From: Myxococcales bacterium
GTDB taxonomy: Bacteria > Myxococcota_A > Polyangia > Polyangiales > Houyiibacteriaceae
Direction of reading: 5' to 3'
Length of the DNA stretch: 8,586 bases
Assembly (NCBI GenBank): GCA_013002645.1
Contig: JABDJF010000825.1
Span: 1 to 8,586, forward strand
The translations under genes were made by a program, and so were the position numbers. Shown piece by piece: positions 1 to 5,202 of this stretch (position 1 is its first letter; each line of letters starts with the position of its first letter). The notes below the pieces were generated by a model, which saw nothing but the letters and a program-made list of their open reading frames with translations, searched no databases and was not told the origin of the DNA.

Positions 1-887
1 GTCTCACGCTCGTCGTACTGATACGTGAACCGCGTCGCTCTTCGAAACGGGTCGCTGTCGACGACGATCGGGTACTTCAGGTGATCGACTGCGCCGGAGG
101 GAAGGTACGGGAGCCCGAGGCGGCCGAGGCCGAGCTTGAACACCGTCTCGGGGACTGGGAGCGGTCTGCGGCCCGCCGCACGCACGACGGTCGCGAGCGG
201 CACCGGCGTCGGGCCCGAGACGTTGTAGATGCCGTGGAGCTTGTGGGCGAGGGCGGAGACGATCGCTTCGGCGGCGTCTTCTTCGTGGATGAACTGGAAG
301 AGCGGGTCGAAGCCCATGACCAACGGCACGTTCGGGCCGTGCAGGTACGAGGCGAGTGTTCCGTGCTTGCTCGGGCCGAGCGTGTAGACGACCCGCAGCA
401 CCGAGGTCGCGATTTCCGGGTAGCGCCATAGCGCAGACGCGGCGTAGAGGTCCGCTGCGACGAGGTCCGCCAACTCGGGGAACGTGTGGGCGGACATCGG
501 CGGTTCGTCTTCGCTGTGGTACAGCGGTGAGTCGGCCGCGGCCCCGTAGAACGTGTGTCGCCCGACGAAAACCGCCTGCTTCACGCCATAGCTATCGCAG
601 TGATGGATGAAGGCGCGGGTTCCATAAAGGTTCACGCGCATCCGGTCCGGGCTTTGCGTCACGAGGTGCGTGACCGTGGCCATGTGAATCGCGGCGTCCG
701 GCCGGTGCGTCCGAAATACGTCCTCTGCGGGCCGTTTGCGAATGTCGGCTTGGACGATCTCGATGTCTTCGGGCGCACCAGGCCAAGGTCGTCGGTCGAT
801 GCCGATCACTTCGTACCCGCGTCGGACGAGCTTCCGTGCCGTCAAGCGTCCGAGCGTCCCCGAGATACCTGTCACCAAGACCTTCAT
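1..887 (-). CDS. NAD-dependent epimerase/dehydratase-like extended SDR protein, GalE2-like (3' end beyond window)
   Basis: The frame opens with ATG at 887 and is uninterrupted for 295 codons to the left edge. The N-terminus (MKVLVTGISGTLGR) is a Rossmann beta-strand with the TGxxGxxG dinucleotide-binding loop at residues 6-13. It is followed by the second-strand end GIDRRPWP and a D-I pair (VQADIRKR), as in extended SDRs. Further on are HMATVTH, VNLYGTR, LRVVYTLGPSKHG and FIHEEDAAEAI, all typical positions of the NAD-dependent epimerase family. The usual catalytic YxxxK is not visible: the corresponding stretch reads HTFPELADLVAADLYAA. From memory, the mycobacterial GalE2 (Rv0501) is similar here (GFPKDSL) and in its C-terminal half (AGRxPxPVP). 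Family membership is therefore firm, but a sugar epimerase reaction is not; a binding or regulatory role is possible. The start is coupled to the acyltransferase gene by TGATG (stop TGA 889-887, start ATG 887-885). Most of the domain is present, and perhaps 20-40 residues are missing at the C-terminus. Confidence 0.88.
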   Translation of the reverse strand, partial: MKVLVTGISGTLGRLTARKLVRRGYEVIGIDRRPWPGAPEDIEIVQADIRKRPAEDVFRTHRPDAAIHMATVTHLVTQSPDRMRVNLYGTRAFIHHCDSYGVKQAVFVGRHTFYGAAADSPLYHSEDEPPMSAHTFPELADLVAADLYAASALWRYPEIATSVLRVVYTLGPSKHGTLASYLHGPNVPLVMGFDPLFQFIHEEDAAEAIVSALAHKLHGIYNVSGPTPVPLATVVRAAGRRPLPVPETVFKLGLGRLGLPYLPSGAVDHLKYPIVVDSDPFRRATRFTYQYDERE

Positions 888-1723
888 CACAGCACCAGGT
901 CTTCTTCCGAGATCTCCTTTGTCCGGAGCTGGCGCCCTTGGCGGATCAAGTCCGCAATTCGTTGTTTCACCTGCTCGACCATTGCGCCCACGGCTTCGTC
1001 TCGCTCATGTCCGGTCCCTTCGAAGAACATCGGCTTTCCATACAGCAGTTGAAACCGCGTGGGCTTCGGAATGAGCAGGCCCCACTTGGTGACTGGAATG
1101 TAAGGGACACCGAAGAGCCTGCCGAGCCGTTTGAGGTTCGCCACCGTCGGCAGCGCGTCTCCGCCACCGACGAAACCGAACGGGACGACCGGGCTATGGG
1201 TCTCGAGGGCCAGCCGCATGAATCCGGTGCCGAACCCCACCAGGGAATCCGCGTCTTTCGCCAGCTTGGCTGTGCCGCGCGCCCCTTCCGGGAAGGCGAG
1301 GATGAGGCGCCCGGCGTTCAAGAGGCGTTTGGCCTGGTCCGGGTTTCCCGTGAACTGCCCCGTTCGGCTCATGAACTGCGAGGCCCCCGGAAACTGATGG
1401 ATGAACTTGTCGAGCATTGCATGGGGGAGCCGTGGCGGCTCCGCGTCGAGCAGCATCGAGCCCATGACCATCGCGCCGTCGATCGCCACGCCACCCGAGT
1501 GGTTTCCAACGAGCACTGCCCTCCCCCGAGAAGGCACGTTGTCGAGTCCATAAATGTCGACTTTGAAGTAGTAGCGATAGATCCAAGCGAACGCCGAAAC
1601 GAAGCGGGTCAAGTCGTTCTTGTCGATTCCGTAGGGGTCGATTCCAAACTTGTTGAATTGGAGATCGAGCGCCTCGATACGGGCTGCCACTTCAGGATCG
1701 ACTGGAAGAAAATTATCGAGCAC
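887..1723 (-). CDS. Lysophospholipid acyltransferase family protein (PlsC/MGAT-like, Rv0502-like)
   Basis: This 278-residue protein probably transfers an acyl chain to a glycerol- or phospho-lipid acceptor at the membrane; the real substrate is unknown. Motif I is NHSGGVAIDG at residues 74-83. The His (75) and Asp (82) are separated by six residues rather than the HX4D of classical PlsC, a spacing I recall from MGAT-like bacterial members such as Rv0502 (NHAGVLPFDG). Motif III is FPEGARGT (144-151), preceded by RTGQFTG as the motif II region and followed by VVPFGFVGGG (motif IV). RLFGVPYIPVT also matches my recollection of Rv0502 (RLFGLPYFPIT). There is no clear signal peptide or long membrane span. 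The start is GTG at 1723: an AGGCGAGG Shine-Dalgarno lies at 1729-1736, five bases upstream, and the first upstream in-frame stop is the stop of the preceding regulator gene, 54 bp away. The stop overlaps the start of the epimerase gene, implying translational coupling. Confidence 0.9.
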   Translation of the reverse strand: MLDNFLPVDPEVAARIEALDLQFNKFGIDPYGIDKNDLTRFVSAFAWIYRYYFKVDIYGLDNVPSRGRAVLVGNHSGGVAIDGAMVMGSMLLDAEPPRLPHAMLDKFIHQFPGASQFMSRTGQFTGNPDQAKRLLNAGRLILAFPEGARGTAKLAKDADSLVGFGTGFMRLALETHSPVVPFGFVGGGDALPTVANLKRLGRLFGVPYIPVTKWGLLIPKPTRFQLLYGKPMFFEGTGHERDEAVGAMVEQVKQRIADLIRQGRQLRTKEISEEDLVL

Positions 1724-1777
1724 GTTGGCCTCGCCTGGTCCCGCGATCTGTATGCGGCCGCGAAGAAGAACGCAATG

Positions 1778-3148
1778 TCACTCTGAACCAGGTTTGCGGA
1801 TTCCGAGGGCGCGCATCTTTTTGTAGAGATGGCTGCGCTCCAGACCCAGGTCGGCGGCGGTCTTGGTGACGTGCCCCTCGCGCAGCTCGAGCGCCCGGCA
1901 AATCAGGTCCCGTTCGGCCCTTTCGAGCATCTCGCGAAGCGGCGTTTCCGGCCGAAAATAGAGACCCGAGGCCTCTGCCGAGTCCACCGGAAGCAGAGCG
2001 CGGGCTTCCGCTTCGGTGACGGTCTCCCCGGGCGTCAGGATGACCAGGCGTTCGACGAGGTTGCGAAGCTCTCTCACGTTGCCAGGGTAGCGGTACGCTT
2101 CGAGCACCTGCATGGCCCCGGGCGTGATCTGCTTGCCCGGGCGGTCGTGAGCCTCGCAGGCCAAGCCCAGGAAATGCTCCGCGAGAAGCGGAATGTCGCC
2201 GGACCGCTCCGCCAGCGCGGGCAACCTCAGAGGCACGACGTTGAGTCGGTCGAAAAGGTCTGCTCGAAATCGGCCCGCTTCGATTTCCGCTTCGAGCGAC
2301 TTGTTTGTCGCAGCAACGACTCTCACGTCGACGTTCACGATCGACCCCGCGCCAACCCGCTCGACCTCACCTTCTTGCAGGACGCGGAGGAGCTTCGCCT
2401 GCATCTGAGGCGGCATGTCGCCCACCTCGTCGAGAAACAGAGTTCCCCCATCTGCTCGCTCGAACTTGCCACGCCGCTGCTTGGTGGCTCCGGTAAAAGC
2501 GCCAGCTTCATGCCCGAAGAGCTCGCTTTCGATCAGGCCTTCGGGCACCGCCGCACAGTTGAGCTTTTCGAGCGGTTCGCTCGCCCGCGTGGAGCCACCG
2601 TGAATCGCCGCCGCAACCAGCTCTTTGCCCGTGCCCCGCTCACCTAGAATCAGGACCGGCGCAGTCGACCGCGCGGCTAGCTCGATCTGCTCTCGAAGCC
2701 TACCCATCGCTCGGCTGCGTCCGAGCAGGGATTCGCCTGGTCCATACCGGCGTCGAAGCTCCCGGTTCTCGTGTTGGAGCTCGCGCAGCTCGAGGCTTCG
2801 TTTGAGTGACAGAACCAAGCGGTCGCTGCCGATCGGCTTCTCGATGAAATCGTCGGCCCCGCGTCTCGTCGCCTCCATCGCCACCTCGATGGTCGCGTGC
2901 CCACTCATCATGATCACCGGAGCCGTGAGCTCGCGCTTGCGAAGCTCGTCCAGCATTGCAAGCCCGTCGATTCCTGGAAGCTGCACGTCGAGAAGGATGG
3001 CGTCGAAGCTTTGCTTGGCGAGCTTTTGGAGCGCGATCTCCGCGCTTCCTGCGACCTCGACCTCATAGCCTTCGAGACCGAGCGCGCGAGAAATGGACGT
3101 CAGGATGTTTCGTTCGTCGTCGACGACGAGAATCGTCGCGGCCACCAT
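1778..3148 (-). CDS. Sigma-54-dependent response regulator, NtrC family, NtrX-like (REC-AAA-Fis)
   Basis: This 456-residue cytosolic transcription activator has a complete bacterial enhancer-binding protein layout. The receiver (about 5-120) has the acidic pair D10/D11, phospho-acceptor D54 in LLDVQLPG, S82 and K104 in IEKP. The AAA+ domain (about 140-380) has Walker A GERGTGKE (169-176), the sigma-54-contacting GAFTGA loop (216-221) and Walker B FLDE (D240/E241). The C-terminal Fis-type helix-turn-helix is TKTAADLGLERSHLYKKM (about 430-447). The receiver wording (MMSGHATIE, DDFIEKP) is closest to NtrX-type proteins, but no NtrY-like membrane kinase is adjacent. Walker A has Arg where most members have Ser (GESGTGKE); the catalytic GK is kept. 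The ATG at 3148 is only one base from AAGGA, so GTG at 3145 (codon 2) is an equally good start. It sits 30 bp after the c-di-GMP gene and 54 bp before the acyltransferase, probably in one operon. Its target promoters cannot be read from this window. Confidence 0.95.
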   Translation of the reverse strand: MVAATILVVDDERNILTSISRALGLEGYEVEVAGSAEIALQKLAKQSFDAILLDVQLPGIDGLAMLDELRKRELTAPVIMMSGHATIEVAMEATRRGADDFIEKPIGSDRLVLSLKRSLELRELQHENRELRRRYGPGESLLGRSRAMGRLREQIELAARSTAPVLILGERGTGKELVAAAIHGGSTRASEPLEKLNCAAVPEGLIESELFGHEAGAFTGATKQRRGKFERADGGTLFLDEVGDMPPQMQAKLLRVLQEGEVERVGAGSIVNVDVRVVAATNKSLEAEIEAGRFRADLFDRLNVVPLRLPALAERSGDIPLLAEHFLGLACEAHDRPGKQITPGAMQVLEAYRYPGNVRELRNLVERLVILTPGETVTEAEARALLPVDSAEASGLYFRPETPLREMLERAERDLICRALELREGHVTKTAADLGLERSHLYKKMRALGIRKPGSE

Positions 3149-3149
3149 A

Positions 3150-3154
3150 TCCTT
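3150..3154 (-). promoter_or_regulatory. Shine-Dalgarno AAGGA of the NtrX-like regulator
   Basis: On the minus strand the sequence reads TAAGGATATGGTG. AAGGA ends one base before ATG (3148) and four bases before GTG (3145). The spacing favours the GTG, while codon preference favours the ATG, and the difference is one residue (Met-Val versus Met). Confidence 0.5.
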
Positions 3155-3178
3155 ACGCTAGCACAGGAACGCCAGGCC

Positions 3179-4954
3179 TCAGCTCTTGGACCCGTCACCG
3201 ATCTTCTTCATGGAGACCGACCTCATGTAGGTTCCCGAGGTGCGCTGGTTGGACATGAGCCAGGGCGTCAGGTCCTCGGGCGATTCGGGGCGCGCATAGA
3301 GATAGCCCTGCGCGATGTCGCAGCCATGCTCCTCCATGTACGCGAGTTGACCGGGCGTTTCCACGCCTTCCGCAATCACCTCGAGACCGAGATTTTGCCC
3401 TAGGCCGATGATCATGTTCGAGATAGGTCCGCCGCGGTCGTTCGATTCGACGCTCTGCACGAAGCTCTTGTCGATCTTCAGCGCGTTCAGCGGGAACTCG
3501 TTCAGATAGGTCAGCGACGAGTATCCCGTACCAAAATCGTCGATTGCGATGCGGACTCCTACGTCGCGAATCTCACGAAGAAGCGCCCCCGCTTGGGCCG
3601 CGTCGCTCATCAGACAGCTCTCCGTGAGCTCGAGCTCCAAGAACTCCGGCGAGAGGTCCGTATTCGCAAGCGCCGACCGGACCTTGTCGATCAACAGTGG
3701 GTCCTCGAACTGCTGGGCCGAAACGTTCACGCTGATCCGCATCGGCTGAAGCTCGAGAGCCTGCCATCGTCGCATCTGCTCGCAGGCGGTCTGCAACACC
3801 CATTCGCCGACTTCGTTGATCAGCCCGAACTCCTCCAGTGCGCCGATGAAGTGATAAGGCGTGAGTAGACCCCGTGTCGGGTGCATCCAGCGGATGAGCG
3901 CTTCGACGCCGATCACGCCTCCGGTTCGAAGGCAAACCTGCGGCTGGTAAACGAGCTGGAATTCGTTGGCTTCGACCGCGTGTCGCAGCGCCCATTCGAG
4001 CGCGCGTCTCGACTTGGCTTCCTCCTGCATGGCGTCTGCGAAGAACTGGTAGCACGAGCGCCCCGACGATTTCGCCTGGTACATCGCGAGGTCGGCCGCC
4101 CGCAGCAACTCGGACAGATTGCTCCCGTTTTCCGGGTACATCGCGATTCCGATGCTCGTCGATGTGTTCACTTCGTGCCCGTCGACGGTGGTGACTTCCC
4201 GAAGGCTGTCCACGATTCGTTCGATGACGGGAAGAACCTCTTTCGGCTCGCCCACACCTTCGAGCACGACTGCAAACTCGTCCCCGCCGAGTCGGGCGAC
4301 CGTGTCCTGGTCGCGCACGCTCGCGCGAATCCGCTTCGCGGCCTTGACCAGCAGTTTGTCGCCCACCTCGTGGCCCAACATGTCGTTGATCTCCTTGAAC
4401 CGATCCATGTCGAGGATGAGCGTCGCAACACCGGAGCCAGACCGCATCGCCCGTGCCAACGCATGATTGACGCGCTCCCGGAGTAGGGTTCGGTTCGGCA
4501 GCCCCGTGAGCTGGTCGAACTGAGCCAACCGGACCAGCTCGAGCTCGGTTCTCTTCCTTTCGATCGCGTAGCGGATGACTCTGTGCAGGTTCGCACCATC
4601 GATGTGACCCTTGACGAGGTAGTCCTGCGCGCCTGCCTTGACGGATCGAAGCGAAACCGCCTCGTCTTCCCAAGCGCTCACGATGATCAGTGGGATGTCG
4701 GGATAAGCGGTTTGGAGACTCGACACGGTATCGGTGCCTCTCGAATCTGGAAGATTGAGGTCCGCCAAGATGACGTCTGGCGAGAGCTCATCGGCCGAGA
4801 GCACGGCGTCGTTCAGGGTGCGCACGTGCGTGATGCGGTAATACGAGCTGGATACCCGCCGGAGCAGTCTGCGAATGAGCTGCGCGTCGATCCGGTTGTC
4901 CTCTACGAGGAGGACCTCCCGCACCTCGTGCTCTTCCTGGCTCTTATCGTGCAT
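3179..4954 (-). CDS. Response regulator with GGDEF and EAL domains (dual c-di-GMP cyclase/phosphodiesterase)
   Basis: This soluble protein of about 590 residues couples phosphorylation to cyclic-di-GMP turnover. Numbering here is from the longer TTG start at 4978 (599 aa). The receiver (20-140) has VLLVEDN, acceptor D73 in LADLNLPD, S101 and K123 in YLVKG. The GGDEF domain (150-315) has DQLTGLPNR, an intact GGDEF at 231-235, and an RDQD inhibitory I-site at 222-225, exactly five residues upstream. The EAL domain (325-580) has EALIRW (359-364), the metal/catalytic positions N418 (NVSAQQF), E450/E453 (ELTES), D480/D481 (IDDFGTGYSS), K501 (LKIDKSF) and the EGVET loop (537-541). Nothing indicates that either domain is inactive, so the net activity is undetermined. 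I prefer ATG at 4954 (starting MHDKSQEE) over TTG at 4978; neither has a strong Shine-Dalgarno, and TAA blocks extension beyond 4978. It is probably the first gene of the minus-strand operon and is divergent from the hybrid kinase, its most obvious phosphodonor. Confidence 0.94.
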   Translation of the reverse strand: MHDKSQEEHEVREVLLVEDNRIDAQLIRRLLRRVSSSYYRITHVRTLNDAVLSADELSPDVILADLNLPDSRGTDTVSSLQTAYPDIPLIIVSAWEDEAVSLRSVKAGAQDYLVKGHIDGANLHRVIRYAIERKRTELELVRLAQFDQLTGLPNRTLLRERVNHALARAMRSGSGVATLILDMDRFKEINDMLGHEVGDKLLVKAAKRIRASVRDQDTVARLGGDEFAVVLEGVGEPKEVLPVIERIVDSLREVTTVDGHEVNTSTSIGIAMYPENGSNLSELLRAADLAMYQAKSSGRSCYQFFADAMQEEAKSRRALEWALRHAVEANEFQLVYQPQVCLRTGGVIGVEALIRWMHPTRGLLTPYHFIGALEEFGLINEVGEWVLQTACEQMRRWQALELQPMRISVNVSAQQFEDPLLIDKVRSALANTDLSPEFLELELTESCLMSDAAQAGALLREIRDVGVRIAIDDFGTGYSSLTYLNEFPLNALKIDKSFVQSVESNDRGGPISNMIIGLGQNLGLEVIAEGVETPGQLAYMEEHGCDIAQGYLYARPESPEDLTPWLMSNQRTSGTYMRSVSMKKIGDGSKS

Positions 4955-4984
4955 CCACTTATTGCCGAAACCGGACAAATACCG

Positions 4985-5013
4985 TTACCACTGACCTATT
5001 ACAGTGCTATGGT
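4985..5013 (+). promoter_or_regulatory. Possible extended -10 promoter for the hybrid kinase
   Basis: TTACCA (4985-4990), a 17-base spacer and TATGGT (5008-5013) form a sigma-70-like pair, with four of six matches in each hexamer. TGC immediately upstream of the -10 (5005-5007) makes an extended -10. The predicted start near 5020 leaves a leader of about 36 bases before the Shine-Dalgarno-preceded GTG at 5056. It overlaps the opposing candidate promoter, so the two could not be occupied at once. Confidence 0.35.
4989..5006. repeat. Inverted repeat CACTG-N8-CAGTG in the divergent promoter region
   Basis: CACTG (4989-4993) and CAGTG (5002-5006) are perfect inverted arms separated by eight bases. 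ACCA (4987-4990) and TGGT (5010-5013) are a partly offset outer pair. The dyad lies inside the spacer of the plus-strand promoter candidate and covers the -10 of the minus-strand candidate, as an operator would. Five-base arms can arise by chance. Confidence 0.3.
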
Positions 5014-5029
5014 TTTAGAGGGGCGTCAA
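4998..5029 (-). promoter_or_regulatory. Possible sigma-70-type promoter for the minus-strand operon
   Basis: On the minus strand TTGACG (5029-5024) and TGTAAT (5003-4998) match the -35 and -10 consensus at five of six positions each. The 20-base spacer is longer than the usual 16-18, so this is weak. Transcription would start near 4991, giving a short leader to TTG 4978 or about 37 bases to ATG 4954. Housekeeping consensus elements are an imperfect guide in this kind of genome. Confidence 0.3.
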
Positions 5030-5046
5030 GAGTGATCCCACGCCTG

Positions 5047-5055
5047 GGGAGGAAC
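5047..5055 (+). promoter_or_regulatory. Strong Shine-Dalgarno (GGGAGGAAC) before GTG 5056
   Basis: GGGAGGA is the best purine-rich ribosome site in the divergent region and ends two to three bases before GTG 5056. This is slightly close but plausible. No comparable site precedes GTG 5193. This supports translation of the kinase locus beginning at 5056, in a different frame from the main kinase frame. Confidence 0.5.
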
Positions 5056-5202
5056 GTGCACACAAACAGGGCCCAAACATCGGCTTTCGAGGAACCGGGG
5101 CGAGTCCGAGTCCTCATCGCCTCGGCAAACCCGGAGCGAATTGTGCTGGTCCGCGAAGGCCTCCACGCTTGGCCTGAACCGTCGGATTCCGAGTGGCGGT
5201 GA
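5056..5202 (+). CDS. N-terminal fragment of the kinase's receiver-like domain, in a shifted frame
   Basis: The 48-codon frame starts at GTG 5056 behind a strong Shine-Dalgarno and stops at TGA 5200-5202. Its middle, RVRVLIASANPERIVLVREG (codons 16-35), followed by LHAW, reads as the first beta-strand and first helix of a receiver domain. Serine and alanine replace the two acidic residues that normally follow the strand (IASANPE instead of the usual IADDNPE type). The rest of a receiver continues in the next frame: VGFRVAVNRED, APQVVCWDTQL. The fragment is therefore best seen as the missing start of the hybrid kinase, separated by a one-base frame difference located between 5175 and 5202. Its stop overlaps GTG 5199-5201 as GTGA, the classic coupling overlap, so reinitiation is an alternative to an indel. 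I saw no canonical -1 slippery heptamer here. Confidence 0.55.
   Translation: MHTNRAQTSAFEEPGRVRVLIASANPERIVLVREGLHAWPEPSDSEWR

Noticed and set aside
1724..1777. Separate promoter or terminator between the NtrX-like regulator and the acyltransferase
   Set aside because: The 54-bp gap shows no convincing -10/-35, hairpin with T-run, or repeat; only the Shine-Dalgarno of the acyltransferase and an incidental GCGGCCGC.
836..1786. Long plus-strand open frame antisense to the acyltransferase
   Set aside because: It is a shadow caused by G/C-biased third positions. Its translation has no recognisable domain, while the minus strand encodes a clear acyltransferase.
3112..3129. Palindrome TCGTCGTCGACGACGA
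   Set aside because: It lies in the codons for the receiver acidic pair (VVDDE) and follows from repeated GTC/GAC codon use. Similar runs occur at other Val-Asp-Asp codons in the window.
5026..5040. Near-match to a sigma-54 -24/-12 element on the minus strand (TGGGATCACTCTTGAC)
   Set aside because: GG and TTG fall at the right spacing, but the nearly invariant -12 GC reads GA and other consensus positions fail. It is worth remembering only because two sigma-54 activators are nearby.
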